From Paraburkholderia caledonica NBRC 102488 (GTDB taxonomy: Bacteria; Pseudomonadota; Gammaproteobacteria; Burkholderiales; Burkholderiaceae), in contig NZ_BAYE01000006.1 in the NCBI RefSeq assembly GCF_000685095.1, positions 62,001 through 126,000 on the forward strand: a stretch of DNA of 64,000 nucleotides, written 5' to 3'. Positions 29,293 to 38,092 of the stretch are shown here, piece after piece; position 1 is the stretch's first letter; every line of letters begins with the position of its first letter. The notes under the pieces were generated by a model, which had not been told where the DNA came from, ran no database searches, and saw only the letters and a list, made by a program, of their open reading frames with translations. A program made the translations under genes and the position numbers.

Positions 29293-29664
29293 TCATCCGC
29301 TCGCGCTTAGCGCCTTGAAGAGAGCCTGATGGTCGAACGGTTTCTGACACCGCGGATAATGACGATAGCGTGCATCCACCGCGTCGATTCCATAGCCTGT
29401 CGCGAAAACGAACCGTATATGTCTCGATGCGAGCGCGTCCGCCACCGGATACGACGGTTCACCATTCAGATCGACGTCGAGAATCGCCGCGTCGATGTGT
29501 TCGTTTCCTTCCTCGACCAACGTGACAGCTTCGCGCGCTCCCGAAATCGGTCCCACAACGCTTGCTCCAGCGCCTTCCAGCACGGTGGAGAGCGCAAGCG
29601 CGACCAGGTAGTCGTCTTCGACCACCATGATCCTTTGACCTGTGAGCACGTTTGCGAACCCCAT
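29293..29664 (-). CDS. Single-domain response regulator
   Basis: A 123-residue receiver domain without an output domain. RIMVVEDDYLVALAL carries the acidic pocket, the phosphoacceptor is the Asp in AAILDVDLNGE, and the conserved Thr and Lys are in FATGYG and CQKPF. AGGGG precedes the ATG by seven bases. It begins 25 bp after the large CheB-CheR kinase gene and is surely co-transcribed with it. Receivers of this type next to HWE/HisKA2 kinases usually act as phosphate partners or sinks. Confidence 0.92.
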   Translation of the reverse strand: MGFANVLTGQRIMVVEDDYLVALALSTVLEGAGASVVGPISGAREAVTLVEEGNEHIDAAILDVDLNGEPSYPVADALASRHIRFVFATGYGIDAVDARYRHYPRCQKPFDHQALFKALSASG

Positions 29665-29689
29665 GTTCGACCCCTTTTGACCGCTGCCG

Positions 29690-32600
29690 CTAATGAACCG
29701 CAGGCATCGGTATTTCGATATGACACGAGACGCCGTCCGCATTGAACAGGAGCGCCGTCTTTGCGCCGAGCGTGAACTGCAGCGCCTTTTCGATCAATTG
29801 CCGGCCGAAACCGGTCCTCGTGCTGTCCGGAGCGACACGCAAGCCGCTTTCGATCCAGTCGAACACCAGCGACGCAGCGCCCGGCAATTCCGTTTCGACG
29901 CGCCAGCGCACCGCGAGCCGCGCCTCCCTGTCCCTGAGTGCGCCGTACTTCACTGCATTGGTTGCCAGTTCGTGCAGCACCAGTGCAATTGTCTGCACGT
30001 TCCGAAAACCCAGCGGCACGACGGGCCCGCGCAGTTCGATGCGCTCGCTGTCGGCCACACCGAGCGCATCCAGTTCGAGGCGCACAATCTCCCGCAGGTC
30101 GATCAGATTACCGTTTGCGTCGCCGATTAGCCCCTGTAGACGGCCGAGCGCCGCAAGGCGGCTCGTGAACGTGTCGAGCGCCGAATCGCCTGCGAGCGTT
30201 TGTTGCGCGATTGACTGGATGACCGCCAGCAGATTGCGCGTGCGGTGCTGCAGTTCCGCAATCAGAACCTCCTGACGTTCTTCCGCATGCACCATGCCCG
30301 TTATCTCGACGAAGGCGATAACCACACCGTCGGTTTGCTGGTCGCCGTTGCGATAGGGGGCGAGGCGCACGAGAAAATGCGAAAGGCCGTCTTTCCCGCT
30401 TACCTGGCGCTCCCTCGGCTGGTTCGTATTGAAGACAGCTTCGATATCGAGCTCCAGTCCGGGCAGATCGAGACGGCTGACGAGCTCCGTGATAGGGCGC
30501 CCGCGGTCAATGGGGCGAATATGAAAGATGCCGCCCATTGCCGGCGTAAACGAGCGAATGACCAGATTGCGGTCGAGAAAAACGGTCGCAACCGAGGTGC
30601 TTTCGAACAGATTCTGCAGGTCGCTGTTGGAGCGGTCGAGCGCGTCGATCTTGCCGTTCAGTTCGAGATTGACTGTGTGCAGTTCCTCGTTGAGCGAAAC
30701 CAGTTCTTCCTTCGACGCCTCCAGCTCTTCGTTCGACGACTGCAGTTCCTCGTTGACCGATACGAGTTCCTCGTTCGACGATTTGAGTTCCTCCAGCGCC
30801 GTTTCATACTCTTCGATCATCGATTGCAGGCGTTCGCGCGTGTCGCGCAACTCCTTTTCGAACTGCACGGCCGTGCCGTCATGCATCGACTGAGCGCGCG
30901 CAAGCGCCTCCTCGCGCGCGAGCCCTGGGCCCTGGTCCTCGAAGACAACGATGTACATGTGCTCGCCATGCACCTGCTCGCTCAGCGGTTCGACCGTCAG
31001 GCTGATGATCTGCACGCGCTCCCCTTCGCCCTCGACGACCACGCCTGCGCGCGTAACCGTGCGGCCAGACTCCACAGCTTCGCGGAACACCGAGCGCAGG
31101 TCGAGACTCAGTCCCTTGCGTGCCAAGGCGAAGAGTTGCCGCGTCGGCACACCGGGAGCGGGCTCCAGGTACTTACCCGTGCGGCCCGAGTAATACACGA
31201 CGTCGCCCTCGCGCGTGACCAGCACGTGCGGCGGGGTGAACCGCTCGAGCATGTGGTTGTCCACCACGTGCCGCAGCCCTGCGCTACCCAGCGAAGGACG
31301 CGTCGGCGTGAGTGAAGCAATCTGCCCGATCCGCAGCGCCGATATGGTCAGGGGCAAGCGGAGTTGCGGCGCGACGTCGGCCCTGCGCCGGAAAATCCGG
31401 TGCTTCTTGTCGACGGGCGTAAAGAGTTCGTCGAACTGGCTGACGTTTTCCGACGTGCCGAGAAACAGATAGCCGTCTGGACGCAACGCGTAGTGAAACG
31501 TCGGGATTACCTGGTTCTGGATTTCACTGCCGAAGTAGATCAGCAGATTGCGGCACGAGACCAGATCGATGCGCGAAAAAGGCGGATCGCGAATCACGCT
31601 ATGGGGCGAGAAAATACACAGGTCCCGCACTTCCTTCGAAAGCACGTAGCTGCTGCCGTCTTCAACGAAGAAGCGCCGCCGCCGCTCTTCCGAGACGCCT
31701 TCGAGCAGTGGGAGCGGATAGCGTGCCGCGCGCGCGACGCCGAGCGCGCCGTCGTCAATGTCGGTGGCGAAAATCTGCACTTGCGGCGCGGCGGTGCGGC
31801 CCTCCATCTGCTCTCGCAGAAGCATGGCGATGGAATAGACTTCCTCGCCGGTCGCGCAGCCTGGCACCCACACGCGCACGGTATCCTCGGCGCCGCGTCC
31901 GTCGAGCAACTTTGGAAGCACCGTCCCGGCAAGCGTCTCGAAAGCCGGGGCATCGCGGAAGAAACTCGTGACGTTGATCAGCAGGTCGCGAAAAAGCGCG
32001 GCGACTTCTTCCGGGTCCCCGGCAAGTCGCGCCACATAGGCGTCCGGAGTCTGGATTTCGAGCACCTGCATGCGCCGCTGTACGCGGCGCAAGAACGTCT
32101 TGATCTTATAGCCGCTGAAGTCGTGCCCCACCTGATTGCGCAGGATCGCGTAGATCGCGTTGCGCGCTTCGTTGAAGTCGCTGGCGTCGCCTTCGCCGGC
32201 CGGGCCTGCAGCGCGTTCGTCGAGCGTGTCGAGCCCGTCGAGCATGAAGGCACCCGCTGCGAAGCTGACGAGCTTGCCGCCCATTTCTTCGGCAGGCACC
32301 GCGAAATCGACAAGGCCTGTGGAGATAGCGCTTCTGGGCATGTCCGCATGGTGCGGGCCGTAGCCGTCGCTAGCCTGGGCAAGGGTAAGTCCGCCGCGTT
32401 CCTTGATCGCCCTGATTCCAAGTGTGCCGTCCGTGTCCGCGCCCGAAAGTATTACGCCGGCGGAGAGTTCGCCGACGTCGGCAGCAAGCGTGCTCAGGAA
32501 AATGTCGATGGGTTTGCGCTCGCGCCGGCTCCTGTTCTGTTCCTGAACATGAAGCGTTCGATTTGCCACGCTCACGACAGCATCGCTAGGTAGCAGATAG

Positions 32601-32830
32601 ACGTTGTCGGTCTGGATTCGCATGCCGTCGGTGATGGCGTGCACCGGCATATCGGTAAAGCGCGCCACGATCTCGGGCAGCATGCTTTCGCGGTCCGGGC
32701 TCAGGTGCGTGACGATCACGCAGGCGAGGCCCGGCTTTTGAGGCAAGCCGCGAAAAAAGCCTTCCAGGGCCTCTACTGCGCCAGCAGAGGCTCCCACGCC
32801 GACAATGGGGAAGTCGGTGGCTGGCGCCAT
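29690..32830 (-). CDS. CheB-CheR-PAS-HWE sensor histidine kinase fusion
   Basis: A 1046-residue multidomain protein. CheB methylesterase domain (about 1-190): GVGASAGAVEAL with Ser 15, THLSPDRESM with His 42, and GADTDGTLG with the Asp. CheR methyltransferase domain (about 215-480): FFRDAPAFE, VWVPGCATGEEVYS. Then a PAS-like segment, a long coiled coil rich in repeated EELxSxNEEL heptads (about 655-735), a second PAS domain, and an HWE/HisKA2 kinase (ELQHRTRNLLAVIQS, FDWIESG, RTGFGRQLIEKAL). No membrane helix is predicted, so it is cytoplasmic. It probably couples methylation-type signalling to phosphotransfer to the receiver encoded 25 bp downstream. Confidence 0.92.
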   Translation of the reverse strand: MAPATDFPIVGVGASAGAVEALEGFFRGLPQKPGLACVIVTHLSPDRESMLPEIVARFTDMPVHAITDGMRIQTDNVYLLPSDAVVSVANRTLHVQEQNRSRRERKPIDIFLSTLAADVGELSAGVILSGADTDGTLGIRAIKERGGLTLAQASDGYGPHHADMPRSAISTGLVDFAVPAEEMGGKLVSFAAGAFMLDGLDTLDERAAGPAGEGDASDFNEARNAIYAILRNQVGHDFSGYKIKTFLRRVQRRMQVLEIQTPDAYVARLAGDPEEVAALFRDLLINVTSFFRDAPAFETLAGTVLPKLLDGRGAEDTVRVWVPGCATGEEVYSIAMLLREQMEGRTAAPQVQIFATDIDDGALGVARAARYPLPLLEGVSEERRRRFFVEDGSSYVLSKEVRDLCIFSPHSVIRDPPFSRIDLVSCRNLLIYFGSEIQNQVIPTFHYALRPDGYLFLGTSENVSQFDELFTPVDKKHRIFRRRADVAPQLRLPLTISALRIGQIASLTPTRPSLGSAGLRHVVDNHMLERFTPPHVLVTREGDVVYYSGRTGKYLEPAPGVPTRQLFALARKGLSLDLRSVFREAVESGRTVTRAGVVVEGEGERVQIISLTVEPLSEQVHGEHMYIVVFEDQGPGLAREEALARAQSMHDGTAVQFEKELRDTRERLQSMIEEYETALEELKSSNEELVSVNEELQSSNEELEASKEELVSLNEELHTVNLELNGKIDALDRSNSDLQNLFESTSVATVFLDRNLVIRSFTPAMGGIFHIRPIDRGRPITELVSRLDLPGLELDIEAVFNTNQPRERQVSGKDGLSHFLVRLAPYRNGDQQTDGVVIAFVEITGMVHAEERQEVLIAELQHRTRNLLAVIQSIAQQTLAGDSALDTFTSRLAALGRLQGLIGDANGNLIDLREIVRLELDALGVADSERIELRGPVVPLGFRNVQTIALVLHELATNAVKYGALRDREARLAVRWRVETELPGAASLVFDWIESGLRVAPDSTRTGFGRQLIEKALQFTLGAKTALLFNADGVSCHIEIPMPAVH

Positions 32831-33069
32831 TGTTTCTCCTTGGTTGATGCCTCGCTACGGCCGTGGGTGCGCTCAATATGCGTTGTGCGCACTGCGCCGT
32901 TGCCGCTGCCGGACACTGCACGATGTGCAACGTCCTCTTTCAGCAAGCACAAACCGACACCCACGACTTCACTGACGGTGCCGTAGCGGCCTTTGTTGAT
33001 TTCTTTCCGTACGAACGAAGTCAGATGCTCCGTCAAGCTGACATTGTTGGATGCAGGCTTGCTGAGCAC
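32773..33069 (-). CDS. Orphan ParD-like antitoxin with extended tail
   Basis: A 98-residue open frame whose first 50 residues resemble ParD (ribbon-helix-helix) antitoxins: NVSLTEHLTSFVRKEINKG, then RYGTVSEVVGVGLCLLKE. After HRAV the sequence is low-complexity, unlike the ParE-binding tail of ParD, and its last 58 bases overlap the start of the CheB-CheR kinase gene in another frame. The GTG start has AAAGG about six bases ahead. No ParE toxin gene is adjacent. It may be a functional DNA-binding remnant that regulates the kinase operon, or a decayed antitoxin. Confidence 0.6.
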   Translation of the reverse strand: MLSKPASNNVSLTEHLTSFVRKEINKGRYGTVSEVVGVGLCLLKEDVAHRAVSGSGNGAVRTTHIERTHGRSEASTKEKQWRQPPTSPLSAWEPLLAQ

Positions 33070-33407
33070 GTGAGCCTTTCGTGACTGGTGGGATCACTCA
33101 ATCTTACCCTTTCGATGCCACGATCGGCGCATTTGCTGCTAAGGGAGCCGCCTTGGGATTGGTCACGCAACTGGTCACGCAACGACCGTTCCCGCTGCGC
33201 CGGAAGGATAGCCGGGCAGCCGGATACGGCCTCAACCGAAGAATGCTGCTTACCTGCCGGCAGATGGATGCCAATACGGCGGCTTGCATGCGATGCGCGG
33301 ATATCCGGCGCACAGGGAAAGCGTCGGCGCGCTGCCGCTTGCGTCGGTCAACGCGTTGGACGATGATGATGCGATGGTCTTCGCCTGTGTGCGTGGGGGT
33401 AAATGTC
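33070..33407. other. Divergent intergenic region
   Basis: No gene is supported between the ParD-like and 102-aa protein genes. The only clear structure is a 12-bp direct repeat, GGTCACGCAACT/G at 33161-33184. Confidence 0.5.
33161..33184 (+). repeat. 12-bp tandem direct repeat
   Basis: GGTCACGCAAC occurs twice, separated by one base, so the pair lies on nearly the same face of the helix. It sits about 90 bp upstream of the ParD-like start and could be an operator. Confidence 0.5.
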
Positions 33408-33716
33408 ATGGCTACTTTCGGTATCGACGCTGTGCGTATCGACCCTTCGACCGACCGCATCACGCACGTGCGCTGGGCGGCTGTCGATCCGGCAACACGT
33501 AGCTGGCTGTCTCCCACTTCGATTGTCGAGGTGCCTCAGGTCGTGGCCGCTATCCGTCGCGGCGACGCCGTCTGGTCTCTCTTTACGCTCGGCGGCACGC
33601 GTTTTCTCGGGCCGAAAATCGTCGCCGTCGCTCATACCAGCGGGCACGACGGGATCGACACCGACGTTCCAGACGGCCACATCGAAAAATGCATTGACGA
33701 CCTGCCGCGCATCTAG
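33408..33716 (+). CDS. Hypothetical protein, 102 aa
   Basis: A 102-residue soluble protein beginning MATFGIDAVRIDPSTDRITH, with an all-beta look and a C-terminal IEKCIDDLP segment. GGGGGT lies eight bases before the ATG at 33408. The shape recalls small DUF3892-like proteins, but I cannot confirm a family. No signal peptide or membrane helix is seen. The open frame extends 327 bases upstream without coding character. Confidence 0.65.
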   Translation: MATFGIDAVRIDPSTDRITHVRWAAVDPATRSWLSPTSIVEVPQVVAAIRRGDAVWSLFTLGGTRFLGPKIVAVAHTSGHDGIDTDVPDGHIEKCIDDLPRI

Positions 33717-33822
33717 CGCGCGCGGTCGGCTACCGCTGCATGTTCTTTATCGAGTCGTGTCGATCTCCCCGTAGTCGGATCGTCGTATCAGTGTGTCCAA
33801 CTTCTCAACTGAAAGGCTGACC

Positions 33823-34269
33823 ATGACTACCGGAACCATCCGACTCCACCGTGTATTGCGCGCGCCTGCGGAACGGGTTTATCGCGCGTTCCTCGAACCG
33901 GACGCACTGGCGAAATGGCTGCCTCCGTATGGCTTTACTTGTCAGGTCCACCATTACGAAGGGCGCGTGGGCGGTACCTACAAGATGTCGTTCCGCAATT
34001 TCGGCAGCGGCAATAGCCACTCGTTCGGCGGCGAGTATCTCGAACTCGTGCCGTCCGAGAAAATCCGCTATACGGATCACTTCGACGACCCCAACCTGCC
34101 GGGCAAGATGTCCGCGACGATCACATTCCACCGGGTGTCGTGCGGGACCGAGGTCTCGATTCTGCAAGAAGGCGTGCCCGAGGTCATTCCCGTCGAAATG
34201 TGCTACCTCGGCTGGCAGGAATCGCTGATGCAACTCGCGAAACTGGTCGAACCCGAGATCGTCGACTGA
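33823..34269 (+). CDS. SRPBCC/AHSA1-family protein
   Basis: A 148-residue START-like (SRPBCC) fold protein. LHRVLRAPAERVYRAFLEPD followed by WLPPYGF is the AHSA1-type N-terminus. The central FNFGSG-like and EYLELVPSEKIRYTDHFDD strands line a hydrophobic ligand pocket, and the long C-terminal helix begins near GWQESLMQLAKLVE. Ligand unknown. AAAGG lies about seven bases before the ATG. Confidence 0.85.
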   Translation: MTTGTIRLHRVLRAPAERVYRAFLEPDALAKWLPPYGFTCQVHHYEGRVGGTYKMSFRNFGSGNSHSFGGEYLELVPSEKIRYTDHFDDPNLPGKMSATITFHRVSCGTEVSILQEGVPEVIPVEMCYLGWQESLMQLAKLVEPEIVD

Positions 34270-34441
34270 GCAGCGACACCACCTGATTTTGTCCGGCGCC
34301 ATCTGCGCGTAGACTGAATACAGGTCCCGCATCCGCTTGTAACGTGTCGTTCGTTGCACGCGAACCATGTGCTGCAAAGCGGCGATCTGCTGCAATGCGG
34401 CATACGACCAGGCGGGCGCCGGCTCACGACGGGAGGTGGCG

Positions 34442-35212
34442 ATGACCGATTTCAACGAGGCGCGCGAACGGATGGTCGAGCGGCAGATCGTCCGGCGCGG
34501 CATTCGCGATCCGCAGGTGTTGGCCGCGATGCGCGTTGTGCCGCGCGAGGCTTTCGTGCCCGATTATGTTCGGGATCTGGCGTACGAAGACAGACCCCTG
34601 CCCATCGGCAACGAGCAGACCATTTCCCAGCCAGCCATTGTCGCGACGATGATCGAGGCCGCGCAACTGCAGCCCGGCGACATCGTGCTCGACGTGGGCA
34701 CCGGTTCTGGCTATGCGGCTGCCGTCGCGGCGGCGATCGCCGCGCATGTGTATTCCATCGAGCGACACGCGGAACTCGTTGCGACGGCCCGCGACATCCT
34801 CGCGCGGCTGAACATATCCAACGTGACGGTTCATCTCGGCGACGCGACGACAGGCCTCGCGGAACACGCGCCGTACAACGCGATCATCGCGGCGGCGGGC
34901 GGGCCGCATATTCCCGCTGCATGGCGCAACCAGCTGGCTATCGGCGGCCGGATCGTCATGCCGGTTGGCCGTGAGCGGCATTATCAACGGCTCGTCAAAC
35001 TGGTTCGCCGCAGCGAACACGACTATCGCAGCAGCTCGCTCGGCGAGGTAAGTTTCGTGCCGCTGGTAGGCGCCGACGCGTGGCCGGCACCGGATGCGGC
35101 TCAGTGCGATGCGGGCGGCACAGTCGGCACTGGCGGCGCCGACGACCGGCGTCCGTGCCCGATGAGCGCCGGCGCGCACGCCAGCCGGCATCGCTTCCTC
35201 GCAGTGGCTTGA
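34442..35212 (+). CDS. pcm: Protein-L-isoaspartate O-methyltransferase
   Basis: A 256-residue enzyme that methylates L-isoaspartyl residues in damaged proteins so they can be repaired. ERMVERQIVRRGIRDPQVL and VPREAFVP form the family N-terminus, EQTISQPAIVATM is the substrate loop, and LDVGTGSGYAAA binds SAM. The C-terminal 40 residues after VGADAWP are low-complexity and extend beyond the usual length. GGGAGG precedes the ATG. The DUF190 gene follows by 32 bp, likely in the same transcript. Confidence 0.94.
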   Translation: MTDFNEARERMVERQIVRRGIRDPQVLAAMRVVPREAFVPDYVRDLAYEDRPLPIGNEQTISQPAIVATMIEAAQLQPGDIVLDVGTGSGYAAAVAAAIAAHVYSIERHAELVATARDILARLNISNVTVHLGDATTGLAEHAPYNAIIAAAGGPHIPAAWRNQLAIGGRIVMPVGRERHYQRLVKLVRRSEHDYRSSSLGEVSFVPLVGADAWPAPDAAQCDAGGTVGTGGADDRRPCPMSAGAHASRHRFLAVA

Positions 35213-35244
35213 ACGGTATCGCACGGCGCCGGGGAGACATCGAC

Positions 35245-35583
35245 ATGAACGGTTACCAGATCACATTTTTCACACAGCACGATCGCCGTCATCGCGGCAA
35301 GCCGCTTGCCGACTGGCTCGTCCATCTGGCCGGCGAACTCGGGCTGCGCGGCGCGACCGTAATACCGGCGAGCGAGGGTATCGGCCACCATCGTCGCGTG
35401 CACTCGTCGCACTTTTTCGAACTGGCGGACCAGCCTTTGTCCATCGTGATGGCGGTGACGACCGAAGAATCCGGCCGATTGTTCGAACGCCTGCGGGCCG
35501 AGGGCGTGCATCTGTTCTACGTGAAGACAGCCGTGGAATTCGGCGTAGTTGGAGACGAGAACAGCGGCGGGGTCGCGAAATAG
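35245..35583 (+). CDS. DUF190 family protein
   Basis: A 112-residue protein of the DUF190 family, with a PII-like ferredoxin fold. The strands YQITFFTQHD and LSIVMAVTTEES, and the loop GLRGATVIPASEGIG, fit the family. DUF190 genes often accompany the fluoride channel gene crcB, but none is seen here; instead the gene follows pcm. GGGGAG lies eight bases ahead of the ATG. Function is uncertain, possibly nucleotide-sensing by analogy with PII. Confidence 0.87.
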   Translation: MNGYQITFFTQHDRRHRGKPLADWLVHLAGELGLRGATVIPASEGIGHHRRVHSSHFFELADQPLSIVMAVTTEESGRLFERLRAEGVHLFYVKTAVEFGVVGDENSGGVAK

Positions 35584-35586
35584 GAT

Positions 35587-35620
35587 GCCGCATTGATCGC
35601 GACACAGCGATCAATGCGGC
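35587..35620. terminator. Perfect hairpin between convergent genes
   Basis: Fourteen-bp perfect arms GCCGCATTGATCGC and GCGATCAATGCGGC enclose a six-base loop, just after the DUF190 stop and before the end of the convergent MFS gene. No T-run follows, but the stem is strong. Confidence 0.7.
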
Positions 35621-35672
35621 CCTCGTGAGCGTGTCGAAACGAATGTTTGCCGTCCGGCTACCGCGTTGGCAT

Positions 35673-36935
35673 TCAGCCGCCTTGCTGCCTGCGCGCCCAT
35701 TGCGCGAGACCGGCGCAGGCAATCAGCAAGCTGCCTGTGACGAAGAACACCGAATGCAATCCCAGGTACACGCCGATCTGCCCGCCGATCACCGGCCCGA
35801 TCACCTGGCCGCTAAATTGCGCGGACTGGAGATAGCCGAGCATCTGACCGGTTTTGCTTTCGTCGACGGAGTGTCTTGCAAGCTTCGAAATGGCCGGCAG
35901 AAGACCGGCGAGGCTCATACCCATCAGCAATCGCAAGCCGGCGAGTTGCCACCATTCTGTGACGAAGGCTTGCGGAATCATCGCGATGCCGGTCACGATC
36001 AGACACGCGACAATCACATTCCAGCTACCGATGCGGTCGGCGAGTGCGCCAAGCCGGGCCGCCGTCAATATGCTGCCCAGCGCGGAACATGCCATCACCA
36101 CACCGGCGATACGTGTAATGTTTCCGGGCGCCACGCCGAGCCCGCCGATGTAGACGGTGATGATCGGTTCGATTGACATGTTGGCGAGCAGCACCATCAT
36201 CGCGGTGGCGAGCAGCGCGGTGACGATCGCGTAGTTCGTGCGACGGGCTGGCGGTGCCGCGCTGGTGGTATTCCGGGCGGCGGCGTCGGCAGGATGAAAA
36301 TCTTCCTTGACGACGAAGATGGTCAGCAGGGCCGCGACCGCGATCATGGCTCCTCCGGCGAAAAACGTGCCGCGAATGCCGAGCCACGCCGGCAACACGC
36401 CGCCGACCAGAGGGCCGATCAGACTGCCGGCCAGCGCGCCGGTCGACAAAATGCCCAGCGCCCAGCCCGCGCGCTCGCGCGGCACCTGAGTGCCGACCAT
36501 AACGGTAGACGCGGACGCATAACCGCCGACGAGTCCCGCGATCAGCCTCAGCGCGACCAGTTGATGCACGGTATGCGCGACGCCGATCAGCGACATGACC
36601 ACGGCCATGCCTACAGCCGCGCGGACCAGCATGGGCTTGCGGCCGTAGCGGTCGGCAAGCCGCCCCCACAGCGGCGCGGTAACGGCGGTTCCGAGGAACG
36701 TCGCGCCGAACGCGATGCCCGACCATTCGATGATTGCCGACTGCGACGACACGCCGAGTTGCTGCACATACAGCGGCAGGAACGGCAGCAACATGCTCAA
36801 GCTCACGAGTGTGGTGAACGATCCGAACACGCAGACAACCAGATTGCGCCGCCAGTGGTTTTCGTTGCGTTCGGCATAGCCTGGCCGCACGGACTGCAGT
36901 CCGGAAGGGAATGGGGAGCTGGCTGTCTGGTTCAT
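35673..36935 (-). CDS. MFS multidrug transporter (MdtG-like)
   Basis: A 420-residue, 12-helix major-facilitator exporter. Helix 1 is NLVVCVFGSFTTLVSLSM, loop motif A reads GRLADRYGRKPML, and the antiporter-type motif C region is GALAGSLIGPLVGG. The layout matches the MdtG/YceE group of drug exporters. GAGG lies about six bases before the ATG. A LysR gene on the same strand ends 107 bp upstream and is a plausible regulator. Confidence 0.88.
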   Translation of the reverse strand: MNQTASSPFPSGLQSVRPGYAERNENHWRRNLVVCVFGSFTTLVSLSMLLPFLPLYVQQLGVSSQSAIIEWSGIAFGATFLGTAVTAPLWGRLADRYGRKPMLVRAAVGMAVVMSLIGVAHTVHQLVALRLIAGLVGGYASASTVMVGTQVPRERAGWALGILSTGALAGSLIGPLVGGVLPAWLGIRGTFFAGGAMIAVAALLTIFVVKEDFHPADAAARNTTSAAPPARRTNYAIVTALLATAMMVLLANMSIEPIITVYIGGLGVAPGNITRIAGVVMACSALGSILTAARLGALADRIGSWNVIVACLIVTGIAMIPQAFVTEWWQLAGLRLLMGMSLAGLLPAISKLARHSVDESKTGQMLGYLQSAQFSGQVIGPVIGGQIGVYLGLHSVFFVTGSLLIACAGLAQWARRQQGG

Positions 36936-37042
36936 GTCGTCCTCTGCGCGATGATCCGACCTGGGTGAGTCCAGTCAGTCTAGATTGCCTCGCATCGCGC
37001 GAGAATCCACGGCACCCGGAAGATATTCTTACGCCGGACGGT

Positions 37043-37969
37043 TCAATCCGCTCCGGTGATACTGCCGAGCATCTTGAAGTGCTTGCGCAGACGTGGCGCG
37101 GCAAAGTCGACGAATGCACGCACCTTGGGAACCGAAAGCCGCCCATGGGGCGTGAGCAGATGAACCGGCAGCGGCGCCTGTTCGCTGTCGGGCAGAACGA
37201 TTTTCAGCGATCCCTTTTTGACTTCCTCGGCGACGTGATACAGGAACATGCGCGTGACGCCATGACCGGCCGCCGCCGACGCGACGGCCGCACGAATCGT
37301 GTTGACGATGAAGCGCGGCGTGAACTGAACGACCTGCGGTATCGGCGAGCCGCTCGACGTGGGGAAGGTCCATGAGTCGACGCCGAAGTGCGTCATTGAA
37401 ATGATCTGGTGCTGTGCAAGATCGGCGGGGACTTTGATGCGCGGATGCCTTGCGAGGTACCTGGGCGAAGCAGCCACGACGCGCCTGACTTCACCCACGG
37501 GGACCGCGACGAGCGTCGAATCGGCAAGATGCGCGATGCGCAGCGCCACGTCGATTCCTTCGTCGATCAAACTCACCGGCCGGTCGAGCAATTGCAGCCG
37601 GATCGATACCGCGGGAAAGCGTTCGATGAATTCGTCGACGATTGGCCGCAGCAGGTCTTCGCCCGCGGCGACGGGCGCTGTCACGGTCAGCAGACCGCGC
37701 GGCGCCGAGCGTTCGTGCGCGACGAGCATGTCCGCTTCTTCCAGGTCGGTCAGGATGCGCCGGCAGGCGGACGCATAACGCTTGCCCGCTTCGCTGAGTT
37801 TGATGCTGCGCGTCGTACGATGGAGCAGCGCCGTGTCCGTATGTGCTTCGAGGAACGCAATCGCACGGCTCACGGCCGCGGGCGAACGGCCTAGCCGGCG
37901 GGCCGCGCCCGCAAGACTGCCTTCGTCCAGCGTGGCGATGAAAACTTTCATCGCGTCGATTCGGTCCAT
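37043..37969 (-). CDS. LysR-type regulator (CrgA-like)
   Basis: A 308-residue LysR regulator. The N-terminal helix-turn-helix is AMKVFIATLDEGSLAGAARR and SPAAVSRAIAFLEAH, followed by the effector domain. LHRTTRSIKLSEAG is typical of the CrgA/DmlR group. The ATG at 37969 has AGGGA seven bases ahead, so the in-frame start 36 bases earlier is not needed. The next gene downstream on the same strand is the MdtG-like exporter, a likely target. Confidence 0.9.
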   Translation of the reverse strand: MDRIDAMKVFIATLDEGSLAGAARRLGRSPAAVSRAIAFLEAHTDTALLHRTTRSIKLSEAGKRYASACRRILTDLEEADMLVAHERSAPRGLLTVTAPVAAGEDLLRPIVDEFIERFPAVSIRLQLLDRPVSLIDEGIDVALRIAHLADSTLVAVPVGEVRRVVAASPRYLARHPRIKVPADLAQHQIISMTHFGVDSWTFPTSSGSPIPQVVQFTPRFIVNTIRAAVASAAAGHGVTRMFLYHVAEEVKKGSLKIVLPDSEQAPLPVHLLTPHGRLSVPKVRAFVDFAAPRLRKHFKMLGSITGAD

Positions 37970-38036
37970 GGCGATTCCCTCATGCTCGACCAGATGATGG
38001 TGCAAGCATTATCGCTTCACGACCGCGCAAAAATAA

Positions 38037-38075
38037 CGACGCCGCACCCGGAAAAGTGGCGGCGTCGCGTCGCTA
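38037..38075 (-). terminator. Intrinsic terminator for ohr
   Basis: Read on the minus strand, nine-bp arms (38067-38059 and 38045-38037, CGACGCCGC paired with GCGGCGTCG) close a 13-base loop and are followed by TTATTTTT, 26 bases after the ohr stop. Confidence 0.75.
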
Positions 38076-38092
38076 CGTTACTGCGGGCGGTT

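Noticed and set aside
32773..33716. Search for a ParE toxin beside the ParD-like gene
   Set aside because: Neither the kinase side nor the 33408-33716 gene shows ParE features, so this is not annotated as a toxin-antitoxin pair.
35245..35583. DUF190 gene considered as part of a fluoride-resistance locus
   Set aside because: No crcB/fluc gene or fluoride riboswitch is visible; the neighbour is pcm.
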